Origin: Spirochaetia bacterium
GTDB taxonomy: Bacteria; Spirochaetota; Spirochaetia; PWKH01
Direction: 5' to 3'
DNA: 39,035 nucleotides
NCBI GenBank assembly: GCA_021736505.1
Contig: JAIPFU010000004.1
Location: 1 to 39,035, forward strand
Shown: piece by piece, positions 16,401 through 24,764 of the stretch
Layout: each line of letters starts with the position of its first letter
Numbering within the stretch: position 1 is the first letter of the stretch
Program-made: the position numbers and the translations under genes
Notes under the pieces: model-generated
The model's database searches: none
What the model saw: only the letters and a program-made list of their open reading frames with translations
Told to the model about the DNA's origin: nothing

Positions 16401-17768
16401 ATGAAATTTACACATATTGAAGAAGCATTTAGTTATATAGAGTCATTCACAAATCTTGAAAAAACTATGCATTATACTGTCAGGACGTACAGACTTGACC
16501 GAATGCATCAGCTTCTCGATTTCTTTGGAAATCCGGAACGTTCCTGTCCGGTAATTCATACCGCCGGTTCCAAGGGAAAAGGATCCACCTGCATATTTAT
16601 TGCAAAGGCCTTGGAAAACATGGGATTTACCGTTGGGCTTTACAGTTCTCCTCATGTCTCTACTTACCTTGAACGCTTTACTCTGGCAGGTGCTTTCTTT
16701 CAGGAAGAGCATATTCTCGAAACCATAAATCACATGGTAGAACGGCTTTCAACTTTTTCTTTCCCGGAAAAGGAGGGTTTTACATCTCCAACAACTTTTG
16801 AACTGCTTACCCTCCTTGGCTTTCTTCTCTTTCAGCAGGCAGAATGTGATTATGCTGTGATTGAGACCGGTTTAGGCGGCCGGCTAGATGCTACTAACGT
16901 TGCAGCTCCATTGATTTCCGTAATCACACCAATAGAATTGGAGCATACACAAATTCTCGGCTCTACCTATGCAGAAATAGCGGCTGAGAAAGGCGGTATC
17001 ATAAAAAGTGGTGTTCCGGTGCTTTCTGCGGCTCAGCATCCGGATGCAAAACGTGTTCTTGCTGAAATTGCTGAAAAACGCTCATCTCCCATGCTTACAT
17101 TAACTGATTACCTGTATCACAGTGAATCCAAAACACATTTGAAGGGAACTGATGTATGTCTTCATTGGAACTCCGGCCATGTACAGAAATTCCGATTACG
17201 GCTTCATGGCAATTTTCAGGCTGAAAATGCTGCACTGGCAATTCTGACTATAAAAACACTGGGCTTTCTGAAAGATGAGTCGTCGGAAGCGGCTTTACTG
17301 AAGGGCTTAACGGAAGCTGATATTCCCGGAAGAATGGATGTTATAGGAACTGAGCCTCCAATAATTATCGACGGGGCCCATACGCAGCGTTCCATGGAAA
17401 AAATAATTGAATCATATCGCAGCATGTATCCTTCCGGAGGTGTAATAATTTTCGGGGCTGTAAAAGGTAAGGATCATGCCCGAATGGCGGAGACAATCCT
17501 CAAAGAATTCAATCGTATAATTATATCCACCCCCGGCAGTTTTAAACCGAGTGACCCTGAAGAGTTATTTAATCTTTTTTCTGAGATTTCACATAATCTT
17601 GAAAGTGAGGGGCATCTGTCAGCCCCACCCATTCTCCTTCTTGAACATTCTCCTTCTCGAGCTTTACAGAGAAGCAGAGAGCTCCTTTATAGCGGCAGCG
17701 AAGGAATCCTTGTTACAGGTTCATTTTATATGGCGGCGGAGATATACTCCTGCCTGAAAAATCAGTAA
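16401..17768 (+). CDS. folC: folylpolyglutamate synthase / dihydrofolate synthase
   Basis: Mur-ligase-family ATP-dependent enzyme that adds glutamate to dihydropteroate and/or tetrahydrofolates. The 455 residues carry the P-loop HTAGSKGKGSTCIFIAKAL near 51-69, SSPHVSTYLERF near 80, ETGLGGRLDATNV near 155, the ITPIELEHTQILGSTYAEIAAEKGGIIK block near 175 (Mg and carbamylated Lys region) and the C-terminal IIIDGAHTQRSME near 325. No ribosome site is seen before ATG 16401. It heads a run of plus-strand genes but is over 200 bp from the next one. Whether it is bifunctional cannot be told. Confidence 0.95.
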   Translation: MKFTHIEEAFSYIESFTNLEKTMHYTVRTYRLDRMHQLLDFFGNPERSCPVIHTAGSKGKGSTCIFIAKALENMGFTVGLYSSPHVSTYLERFTLAGAFFQEEHILETINHMVERLSTFSFPEKEGFTSPTTFELLTLLGFLLFQQAECDYAVIETGLGGRLDATNVAAPLISVITPIELEHTQILGSTYAEIAAEKGGIIKSGVPVLSAAQHPDAKRVLAEIAEKRSSPMLTLTDYLYHSESKTHLKGTDVCLHWNSGHVQKFRLRLHGNFQAENAALAILTIKTLGFLKDESSEAALLKGLTEADIPGRMDVIGTEPPIIIDGAHTQRSMEKIIESYRSMYPSGGVIIFGAVKGKDHARMAETILKEFNRIIISTPGSFKPSDPEELFNLFSEISHNLESEGHLSAPPILLLEHSPSRALQRSRELLYSGSEGILVTGSFYMAAEIYSCLKNQ

Positions 17769-17960
17769 AGTGTCAATATGAATATTTCAGAGTGTTTAAA
17801 GCTTTTTGCCGACTAATAAAGATATTAAAGTGTAAATTGAAAGTACAAAAAGAATAGGCTGATAAGTCTTCTAATGGATGAAAAGCAATTATTCCCGTGT
17901 TATACTGTTTCCGTCGGCAGAAAACCGAGAAATAGCGTTTTTGAGCTGAAAACATTCATC

Positions 17961-18012
17961 TCAGTGTCGTTATATATTCATTGTTGTCTTATATTCAGTG
18001 TCGTCATATATT
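17961..18012. repeat. 18-bp direct repeat, 34 bp apart
   Basis: TCAGTGTCGTTATATATT at 17961-17978 recurs at 17995-18012 with one difference (T to C). It lies 35-86 bp before the macrodomain gene start and could hold a regulator or simply be a duplication. Confidence 0.7.
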
Positions 18013-18046
18013 AGAAATATTAAAAAAAGTAAGAGGTTATAAAATT

Positions 18047-18592
18047 ATGAAAGAACTGCTTAGCCATAGGATTTTTTCAACAATTGCAGACATTACACAG
18101 ATGGAAACGGATGCCGTGGTGAATGCGGCAAATTCCACCCTGTTGGGAGGAGGTGGTGTGGACGGAGCTATTCATCAAGCCGGAGGCCCTGAAATTCTTG
18201 AAGCTTGCAGGAAAATTCGGACTAATGAGTATCGAGACGGTCTTCCTCCCGGAGCCGCAGCGGCAACAACAGCAGGGAAAATGCCAGCCAGATGGGTTAT
18301 ACATACCGTCGGACCTGTTTGGCACGGCGGCAAGCAGGAAGAAGACATAACTTTAAGGAATGCCTATAAAAATTCACTCTTTGCAGCGGATGAACTTAAG
18401 TGCAGAAGCGTATCTTTTCCGGCTATATCAACCGGCGTTTATGGATTTCCAAAAGACCGGGCTGCCCGATTAGCATGGCAAAGTGTAAAAGAATTTTTGC
18501 AGAATGAAGCAGAATATATTGAGAAGGTGTACTTTGTCTTTTTTTCAGAAAAGGATGAGAAAATATTTATAGATGCACTCAAACTTAAGTAA
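18047..18592 (+). CDS. macrodomain protein (ADP-ribose / O-acetyl-ADP-ribose hydrolase type)
   Basis: A 181-residue MacroD/YmdB-type protein that probably binds ADP-ribose and hydrolyses O-acetyl-ADP-ribose or mono-ADP-ribosyl groups. It shows DITQMETDAVVNAANSTLLGGGGVDGAIHQAGG (residues about 15-47; the Asn and GGVD of the active site), a GAAAATTAGKMPARWVIHTVGPVW block near 75 and the phosphate loop SFPAISTGVYGFPKDRAA near 120. The frame is open 22 codons further upstream, but ATG 18047 fits the family start and has AGAGG upstream. No ADP-ribosyltransferase is adjacent, so it is likely a stand-alone housekeeping enzyme. YmdB is the nearest named relative. Confidence 0.93.
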   Translation: MKELLSHRIFSTIADITQMETDAVVNAANSTLLGGGGVDGAIHQAGGPEILEACRKIRTNEYRDGLPPGAAAATTAGKMPARWVIHTVGPVWHGGKQEEDITLRNAYKNSLFAADELKCRSVSFPAISTGVYGFPKDRAARLAWQSVKEFLQNEAEYIEKVYFVFFSEKDEKIFIDALKLK

Positions 18593-18663
18593 AAGCATAT
18601 TCTCCATAAGTTAATTCACCAAGAACAATCATTCAGTTATCGGAAAAAGGTAAGATAAAAAAC

Positions 18664-20244
18664 ATGTCGCTTAATTGGAAAGAAATTGATCTCATCCTTA
18701 AAGAACTTCCTCTAGAGCGTTCTCACATTCAGGGTGTTGTTCAGAACACCTTTCACTCCATGTCATGTATCCTCTATCACCCTGATAAAGGCCGTTATGT
18801 TCTTTACATAGATCTTACCCAGAACTGGGCACGGCTTCATGAAACTACTGTTCTTCAGAAAAAATCCCAAAAAAAACTTCAGAGATTTCCCCAAATGCTG
18901 CGTTCCAGACTCATTGGCGGCAAAATAACAGAAGCAGTCCACCTTTTCCATGATAGAATCGTGAGACTGGCTATACACCACGGAGGAGAAAACTATTTTT
19001 TGTATATCCGCCTCTGGGGCGGTGCTTCCAATATCATCGTAACTGATAAAAATCATGTAATTATCGATTCCTATTACAGGAGGCCGAATAAATCAGAAAC
19101 ATCCGGTGCAATATATAATCCTGAGTTACGTTCACCAGAGGAAGATACAGTTTCAGCAGATCGATTCAGCATACGGGAACATACGGATTATTCATCCTTC
19201 AATACCTTTATCGACTATTACTATCGAATAAAAGAGCTTGGAGACACTCGCAAGCAGCTGTTGGAGCAGGCTGAAGCTCTCATAAGCTCCAAGGAAGCAC
19301 AACTTCTAAAAAAACTTTCCGGTTTGGAAAAAAAAGCTTCAGCAGTCTCTCATTCGAATCGCGGGAAGGAGTTGGGGGATCTCCTCTCTGCTAACCTGTA
19401 TCGCGTATCAAAAGGCGATACATCCGTTGAACTAGAGGACTTCTATCATGACAATAGGAAAATTCATATTCCTCTAGATCCTTCTCTGAGCCCTTCGGAA
19501 AATGCTGAAAAATTCTACCGTGAGTATCGGAAACAGAAATCTGCCGGGAAACATATAGATCAAGAGACAGAAAACTGCCGACGTCAGCTTAAGAAGATAC
19601 GGATGGATAGGGATACAATGGCGTTGTTCGGTGATTTTCAGTCCAGAAACTCTTCACTGCCTGAAAAAGATAATTTTTCGGAAAGAAAAAAATCTATCAA
19701 AGATAACAATGCAACCCCATCACCTGGTGAAAAACAGCAGAAAGAAGCCCTGAAAAATCTTGAAGAATCCGTTCAGGGCCTGCAGGAACTTGTTTCACAA
19801 TATCGTAGTGACAAGAGCAAGCAGTCTACAGATAACAAGGACACCGGCGGCCCACCGGGTTTGCAGTTTTCATCCGGGGGGTTCACCATACTTGTGGGAA
19901 GAACAGCCAAGGAGAATGATATTCTTTTAAGAAAATTCACTAGAGGAAATGATTACTGGTTCCATACAAGAGATTATCCCGGTGGCTATGTTTTTATTAA
20001 GTACCAGAAAAATAAGTCAGTACCTCTGCATGCCCTACTTGATGCAGGGAATTTGGCTTTGTTCTTCTCCAAAGGGCGTTCTAACGGTAAAGCGGATCTT
20101 TACTGGACACAAGTAAAACATCTCAGGCGTGCAAAACATGGGAAACTAGGCCTTGTCATTCCTACTCAAGAAAAAAATATGCATATTGAGTTGGACAAGA
20201 AACGTATAGATAAGCTATTCAATGGAGACAGGAGTTCATCATGA
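18664..20244 (+). CDS. NFACT family protein, RqcH/FbpA-like
   Basis: Ribosome quality-control factor type protein of 526 residues. The N-terminal NFACT-N domain (about 1-200; LIGGKITEAVHLFHDRIVRLAIHHGGENYFLYIRLWGGASNIIVTD) is followed by a long charged coiled-coil section (about 200-390, QLLEQAEALISSKEAQLLKKLSGLEKK and EALKNLEESVQGLQELV) and the C-terminal NFACT-R domain (about 400-510; FTILVGRTAKENDILLRKFTRGNDYWFHTRDYPGGYVFIK). In Bacillus, RqcH tags nascent chains on stalled 60S-like 50S subunits with alanine; whether this protein does so cannot be seen here. It is a little shorter than Bacillus RqcH. Its stop overlaps the next start (ATGA), so the MEMO-like gene is translationally coupled. 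Confidence 0.9.
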   Translation: MSLNWKEIDLILKELPLERSHIQGVVQNTFHSMSCILYHPDKGRYVLYIDLTQNWARLHETTVLQKKSQKKLQRFPQMLRSRLIGGKITEAVHLFHDRIVRLAIHHGGENYFLYIRLWGGASNIIVTDKNHVIIDSYYRRPNKSETSGAIYNPELRSPEEDTVSADRFSIREHTDYSSFNTFIDYYYRIKELGDTRKQLLEQAEALISSKEAQLLKKLSGLEKKASAVSHSNRGKELGDLLSANLYRVSKGDTSVELEDFYHDNRKIHIPLDPSLSPSENAEKFYREYRKQKSAGKHIDQETENCRRQLKKIRMDRDTMALFGDFQSRNSSLPEKDNFSERKKSIKDNNATPSPGEKQQKEALKNLEESVQGLQELVSQYRSDKSKQSTDNKDTGGPPGLQFSSGGFTILVGRTAKENDILLRKFTRGNDYWFHTRDYPGGYVFIKYQKNKSVPLHALLDAGNLALFFSKGRSNGKADLYWTQVKHLRRAKHGKLGLVIPTQEKNMHIELDKKRIDKLFNGDRSSS

Positions 20245-21302
20245 GTGCACAAAATAGACAAAACTTCAAACTTATAAGCAGCGGCATCCTATATCCGGAT
20301 TCTGCTGAAACCATGCAAAAAGATGTCGCGGCACTTGCTGGTCCCTTGCAGGATGTATATTCAGATTTGTCAGACCCTGATTCAAGAACTATCCTCGTCC
20401 CCCATGCTTCATATGATCATATTGCTTCACTTCTAGCTCATGCTTGGAGCGCTGCTTTCAATAATTTTACAAACACTCATACCAGCAAAAATAAAAGCAG
20501 TCAAAAGGATTATAAAACAGTTGGAATACCAGTTGATGAACGGGTAAAACCGGAAAAAATTGTAGTTCTGCTGCCTGTCCACGAGCCGCACCCGGAAGGG
20601 CTTGAAGGATTATTCATTCCTGATATGGAAGAATTGGAAACTCTAAGCGGTACTATTTCGATACATAGGCCGTCAATTGAACTTATTCTTAGAAAATTTG
20701 CAGATCCACTTGCAGATCCACTTGCAGGTCAAAGAAAGAAAATAGGTTCATCAGATGCAGATCTGTCTTCAGATACCTTCCCTTCAGATACCTTCCCTTC
20801 AGATACCTTCACAAAGACGGCTTCAATCAGCTCTAACGTATACCGTGACTGGGTGTATATTTTTGAAGAACCCGCCCTTGAGCTGAATTTCCCATTTATC
20901 GAATATTTTTTCACTGGAGTTCCAATTGTACCTATTTTTTGCGGAAGCAGCAAATCAAAAGATGCAAAAACCTTAGCCGCCGTTATCAGCCGCATAGATA
21001 GTCCGGATACCATCTACGCGGTATCAGCAAATCTCACTGGTTATGAGCTTCGTGAACAGGCACAAAAACATGCTTCCACAGCAAAAAAATGGCTTACTGG
21101 AAATAAAAGTTTTCACAGGGAATACCCACTGCTTGAACTCTACAGAAAAAAAGAGCTTACTATCTGCAATCCACTAGCTCTGGAAGCACTGAGAAGAGCT
21201 GAAATTTGTTCACCCGTTTATGCTGAACTTTCTGAATATGCATATTATGATGATGCTTACGCTGCACATTTTTCAAGCTTTATAAGTAGAAGTATTCCAT
21301 GA
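20241..21302 (+). CDS. divergent MEMO-like protein (AmmeMemoRadiSam system protein B relative)
   Basis: A 353-residue protein related to the MEMO/extradiol-dioxygenase-like family. The family start is visible (GILYPDSAETMQKDV, then ILVPHASYDH at about 50-60 in place of PHAGYxYSG) and VVLLPVHEPHPEGLEGLFIP near 112 in place of the GPSHH block. The later SSDLSHY motif reads YAVSANLTGYE near 257, and the MCG motif near the end is lost (RRAEICSPVYAELS). Two metal-site histidines seem kept, others changed, so catalysis is doubtful. Two short in-frame tandem repeats lie in a variable loop (residues about 154-190). It overlaps the NFACT gene by 4 nt. No AMMECR1 or radical-SAM partner is present. Confidence 0.65.
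   Translation: MSAQNRQNFKLISSGILYPDSAETMQKDVAALAGPLQDVYSDLSDPDSRTILVPHASYDHIASLLAHAWSAAFNNFTNTHTSKNKSSQKDYKTVGIPVDERVKPEKIVVLLPVHEPHPEGLEGLFIPDMEELETLSGTISIHRPSIELILRKFADPLADPLAGQRKKIGSSDADLSSDTFPSDTFPSDTFTKTASISSNVYRDWVYIFEEPALELNFPFIEYFFTGVPIVPIFCGSSKSKDAKTLAAVISRIDSPDTIYAVSANLTGYELREQAQKHASTAKKWLTGNKSFHREYPLLELYRKKELTICNPLALEALRRAEICSPVYAELSEYAYYDDAYAAHFSSFISRSIP
20700..20810. repeat. two in-frame tandem repeats inside the MEMO-like gene
   Basis: A 12-bp unit (GCAGATCCACTT) occurs twice from 20700, coding ADPLADPLA. A 15-bp unit (TTCAGATACCTTCCC) starts at 20768, 20783 and 20798, coding SDTFPSDTFPSDTF. Both keep the frame and lie in a loop region. Confidence 0.9.
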
Positions 21303-21463
21303 CATCTAAATACCTTTTCGCGGTAATCCTAACTTGCATTAGCTTTCATTTTAATTTATTTTGATATATATTCAGATAAGCAGATTTTAAACTATACTAC
21401 TGCTTAATCAATTGCTTATGCAATAAAAGGCAGTTTCACTCAATATACCAGCAGGGAAATCAA

Positions 21464-22885
21464 ATGAAATTATCAGCAAAAAAATTCACTATAAACGACA
21501 AAGCAAAGTGTGGAATTCCCGTTGCCAAAACCGAGACTTCACTTCCTAGAAAGATGTTTCAAGGAGAAAAGGAACCAGGTTATCTGATAACACCAGAAGC
21601 TATCAGTCCTTGGTATTGGGAAGGGATTACGACCATTAAGGGAACACGATATATATACAGTGATATTGATAAACTCCAACCGCTGAGCACCTTGGAGGAT
21701 AATTCTGCAGCTTCCGTAGGAACGAGGATACAGCGACTGGGCTTTGTATATAAAATGCTGAACAAATTTCTTTCAGAAATGGAGATATCTATCTCGCTTC
21801 AACTTACTCGCCCATTACTTTCCATTTGGCTCATACCAAACAGAGGAATCTTGGTTCTTCCCGTTACGGTTGTACAGTTCATGGAGCAGTCACTTTCTAC
21901 AGATGAAGAGAATCGTTATAAGAGGGATTGGGTAAAACCCGGCCTGTCCGACGAGAAAGCTTTCTCTTATCAACTAGTCAGTCTATTGTATGGTGCGCTT
22001 ACAGGAAAAGCCCCCCTGAAGGAACAAATTATCCGGGACAGCGGCTATCATCCAATCCCTGTAGAATATCTCTATCCCGGGATAACTGAAGACTGCTCAG
22101 AAAAAATCAACAACTGGCTGGAAGAAAAAACGGATTACCCTGAATTACAGGAATTTATTGAATGGATCGACAGCAGTAAGGAATGTCTTACTAAACATGC
22201 TGATACCAAAGCAGTGGAAAAAGCGGAAGCGCAGAAAGAAGAATATTTAGGGATGATTCAGAAAAAGGCCAAACGTTCGCTTTTCTTCAGAAAAAAAGGC
22301 ACAATGCTGATTATAGGCGCTGCTGTACTTCTTTTTATCGTTATAGGTGGCTCTACGGCCATATACCGTTCTTTACAGCCGCCTATAACCGAAGGCTGGC
22401 CGCCAGGAAAAGTTGTCGAATACTATTACCAGCTCCAGAATGATCTGAACATGAATGAATTTGATACAGTCTTATCAAAATCCGTAAAAAACAGTCGAGA
22501 GAACCAGATGGTCTATCTTTATGTAACAAATGCAGTCCGTACTGCCTATGGATCTCAGCAAGGACTTCTCAAAGCTCAAGACTGGCTTGATCAAGGCAAA
22601 CCTAAGCTGGAACAGTACTCCCTGGTTTACGGAATAACGGATCTGGAAATAAAAAAGACTGGCCCCAATACGTTTACCGCAGACTATATTCTCTGGTACC
22701 CTGATCCGGAACTTGCTGATAGCGAAGCATCAGCAAATCAGGAAGAATCTGATCAGACTGCGCAAACTGAAAAGTTTGAAGTCCCCGCAAGTACTCGTTT
22801 TGTAGAAGAGTTGGAGCTTAAAAAGGTAAATAACCACTATATTATAGATTCAATTGAGGAAATTTCTGCCGAACCGCTTGATTAA
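21464..22885 (+). CDS. single-pass membrane protein with possible pseudokinase-like cytoplasmic part
   Basis: A 473-residue protein without a family that I can name. Residues 1-275 are soluble and probably cytoplasmic; a transmembrane helix follows at about 280-303 (TMLIIGAAVLLFIVIGGSTAIY) after a basic stretch; residues 304-473 would be periplasmic (PPGKVVEYYYQLQNDLNMNEFD, then an NTF2-like-looking alpha+beta part ending LKKVNNHYIIDSIEE). In the cytoplasmic part, YQLVSLLYGALTGKAPL near 168-185 followed by YLYPGITEDCSEKINNWLEEK resembles the C-lobe of Ser/Thr kinases (LLYELLTGxPPF), but no catalytic HRD, DFG or P-loop is present. The architecture (kinase-like, TM, extracytoplasmic sensor) recalls PASTA-type kinases. 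Its 3' end overlaps the convergent miaA gene by 44 bp. The kinase-like reading is an inference. Confidence 0.6.
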   Translation: MKLSAKKFTINDKAKCGIPVAKTETSLPRKMFQGEKEPGYLITPEAISPWYWEGITTIKGTRYIYSDIDKLQPLSTLEDNSAASVGTRIQRLGFVYKMLNKFLSEMEISISLQLTRPLLSIWLIPNRGILVLPVTVVQFMEQSLSTDEENRYKRDWVKPGLSDEKAFSYQLVSLLYGALTGKAPLKEQIIRDSGYHPIPVEYLYPGITEDCSEKINNWLEEKTDYPELQEFIEWIDSSKECLTKHADTKAVEKAEAQKEEYLGMIQKKAKRSLFFRKKGTMLIIGAAVLLFIVIGGSTAIYRSLQPPITEGWPPGKVVEYYYQLQNDLNMNEFDTVLSKSVKNSRENQMVYLYVTNAVRTAYGSQQGLLKAQDWLDQGKPKLEQYSLVYGITDLEIKKTGPNTFTADYILWYPDPELADSEASANQEESDQTAQTEKFEVPASTRFVEELELKKVNNHYIIDSIEEISAEPLD

Positions 22886-23807
22886 TCAGTTCAGTCTGAT
22901 CGGGGTGATACCACTGCACTTCAGGAAGGGATTTAAAAAAAGTCATTTGCTGTTTGGCATATCTGCAGCTGTTTTTTATGATGAGATTCCGAATAGTTCT
23001 TAAGGAAGCCTCCCCTCTTTTTCTCCACAAAAAGAATTCCCTGTAACCGATACCCTTCATACCAGGCCAGTCCTCTTGAGCTCCATGGCTAATCAAATGC
23101 TTAATTTCATCTGCAAGTCCTTGATTCATCATGATTTCCACTCTCTGTTCAATTCTGCGTTCCAGCTCATTTTTTTCTCTATAGAGACCAATAATTAAGG
23201 GATCGATATGAGAACGTAAAGTCTGCGGAACCTTATAGGATGAAAGAGGGAAACCGGAAGCTTCAAAGACCTCCAGTGCGCGAATAATGCGGTAAGCATC
23301 CTGCTTGGAGATTTTTTTTGCAGATTCAGGGTCAACCAGGGCAAGCCTCTCATGCATAGCCTTTACCCCTGCTTCAAACATACTGTTTTCAAGCCTCTTC
23401 CGGATAGAAGAATCTCCCTTAGGAGTTCCAGGAAGACCGAAGAGAAAATGCTTAAAATAGTATGCAGTTCCGCCTGATATTAGAGGAATATTTCCCCGAG
23501 CAGCAATATCAGCAATTAATGCATCAGCAGAAATCACAAAGTCCCCCACGGTGAACTGTTTGTCAGGATTTTGCACATTAATGAGATGGTGGGGAACTAT
23601 TGATAATTCTCTCTGAGAGGGTTTTGCTGTTCCAATATCAAGTCCAGTATATACCTGCATTGAATCAGCATTTATAATCTCATATCCTGTATGAAAAAAA
23701 CTATTAATTAACTGGGTTTTCCCTACGGCTGTAGGACCAAAAATTAAAAGAACAGGATACAATGAGGAGGGATCAGCTCTCTTTTTTGTTAAAAAAGTAT
23801 TTGACAC
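22842..23807 (-). CDS. miaA: tRNA dimethylallyltransferase
   Basis: Transfers a dimethylallyl group to A37 of tRNAs that read UNN codons. The 321 residues contain the P-loop LIFGPTAVGKTQLINS at 22-37, NADSMQVYTGLDIGTAKPS near 47-65, the VPHHLINVQNPDKQFTVGDF block near 72 and SGGTAYYFKHFLFGLP near 112; the C-terminal half has the insert/hinge helices ending WYHPDQ. The likely start is GTG at 23807 with GGAAAATC before it, so the gene overlaps the 3' end of the omega-like gene by 35 nt; no ATG lies before the P-loop. The 3' end overlaps the convergent membrane protein gene by 44 bp. Last gene of the zinc-ribbon-murC-yicC-cmk-omega-miaA run. Confidence 0.95.
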   Translation of the reverse strand: MSNTFLTKKRADPSSLYPVLLIFGPTAVGKTQLINSFFHTGYEIINADSMQVYTGLDIGTAKPSQRELSIVPHHLINVQNPDKQFTVGDFVISADALIADIAARGNIPLISGGTAYYFKHFLFGLPGTPKGDSSIRKRLENSMFEAGVKAMHERLALVDPESAKKISKQDAYRIIRALEVFEASGFPLSSYKVPQTLRSHIDPLIIGLYREKNELERRIEQRVEIMMNQGLADEIKHLISHGAQEDWPGMKGIGYREFFLWRKRGEASLRTIRNLIIKNSCRYAKQQMTFFKSLPEVQWYHPDQTELINQAVRQKFPQLNL

Positions 23808-23973
23808 GATTTTCCAGCACCTGAGTTATTGCGGTGGATACAACTTTTCCGTTGTGTTTTTCAACTTCCGTGTCCCCATATTTAGTGATAAAGGCTGCTT
23901 CCTTTATTGAAGCACTTGTAAGTTCATACACGTTTGAATCTTTATTAATCAAGATATCTATCGGTATTGCCAC
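23773..23973 (-). CDS. rpoZ: RNA polymerase omega-subunit-like small protein
   Basis: A 66-residue protein. AIPIDILINKDSNVYELTSASIKEAAFITK followed by GKVVSTAITQVLENRVKYFF matches the RpoZ layout: the N-terminal (Y/E)xxxxAxxRAxxL helix region and the C-terminal helix with (V/A)xxALxEIxxGKIxY. Omega helps to assemble RNA polymerase by holding beta-prime. The open frame has an ATG at 23991 without a ribosome site, but GTG at 23973 is preceded by GGGAGG at ideal distance and gives the family-type start. Position supports the call: yicC, a nucleotide monophosphate kinase and rpoZ are neighbours in many bacteria. It overlaps miaA by 35 nt. Confidence 0.7.
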   Translation of the reverse strand: MAIPIDILINKDSNVYELTSASIKEAAFITKYGDTEVEKHNGKVVSTAITQVLENRVKYFFNKKES

Positions 23974-24131
23974 TGGTGTTCCTCCCGGCATTCATCAGAA
24001 ATAATTGATGCTACTGAAATAATTACAAAAAAACAGCATTTTTGTGTCTGTATTGTTATCTCATGAGAATTATGATACATGACAATGGTGCTTTTTCTGA
24101 TGCGCTTTCAGTCAGCTAAGTATATCGATTT

Positions 24132-24764
24132 TTATCTTACTTGTAAAGCGTAATAAGCCTCAACAATTTTTTCAGCAGTTTCAAACTGGTTGTTTTCATC
24201 AGTATTAATGATCAAATCCACAAAATGGTAATCGTTATTATCAATACCATAAATACGCTTATACCGTTGGGTATCCCTTCGATCCCGTTCCAGCGTTTCC
24301 TGAAGCTTTTCCTTAAAGTTTCCGCCTTCTCGTGATTGAATACGCTCTGCCCTGGTTTCCAAGGAAGCTTCAAGATATACTTTAACATCTGCTGTTTTCA
24401 GCATCCAAACTGCAAGTCGTGAACCGAGGACACAGTTTTTTTGGGAAGCCAGCTCAACTTGCTTCTTATCAAGCTTAATATCGTATGCATCAGTCTCTTC
24501 TGCAAGTCTGCATAATTCATGAAAAGAGATCCCTTCATCCTCTGCCATGTTTCGAAATGTATAATTGATTACATCAATTCGGAGTTTTTCTGCTACTAAT
24601 CTGCTTACCGTACTGTTACCGCAGCCGCTTTTTCCCGAAACAGCGATCTGATGATATTTCTTTTTACCCATATTAGTATTAATTTCATCTGGTTCAGACT
24701 TTGTATTACTAAATAAGTCTTTATCACTGGATGACACCGCTTTTTTACTTTTTCTATTCAACAT
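24132..24764 (-). CDS. cmk: cytidylate kinase (CmkB type)
   Basis: P-loop kinase that phosphorylates CMP/dCMP with ATP. The 210 residues include the P-loop AVSGKSGCGNSTVSRLVAEKL at 41-61, typical of the short archaeal/spirochaete cytidylate kinases (HMM family TIGR02173 in my memory), GSRLAVWMLKTADVKVYLEASLETRAERIQSREGG near 112-146 as the lid/acceptor region and RDRRDTQRYKRIYGIDNNDYHFVDLIINT near 158. An N-terminal tail of about 35 charged residues is not part of the fold; ATG 24764 has GGGAG 10 nt upstream and overlaps yicC by 11 nt, favouring the long form. It sits where gmk sits in other bacteria. Confidence 0.85.
   Translation of the reverse strand: MLNRKSKKAVSSSDKDLFSNTKSEPDEINTNMGKKKYHQIAVSGKSGCGNSTVSRLVAEKLRIDVINYTFRNMAEDEGISFHELCRLAEETDAYDIKLDKKQVELASQKNCVLGSRLAVWMLKTADVKVYLEASLETRAERIQSREGGNFKEKLQETLERDRRDTQRYKRIYGIDNNDYHFVDLIINTDENNQFETAEKIVEAYYALQVR

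Noticed and set aside
20241..21302. A complete AmmeMemoRadiSam system
   Set aside because: Only a divergent MEMO-like protein is present; the AMMECR1 and radical-SAM components are absent.
23974..23991. ATG 23991 as start of the omega-like gene
   Set aside because: It has no ribosome site, and GTG 23973 has GGGAGG at ideal spacing and matches the family N-terminus.
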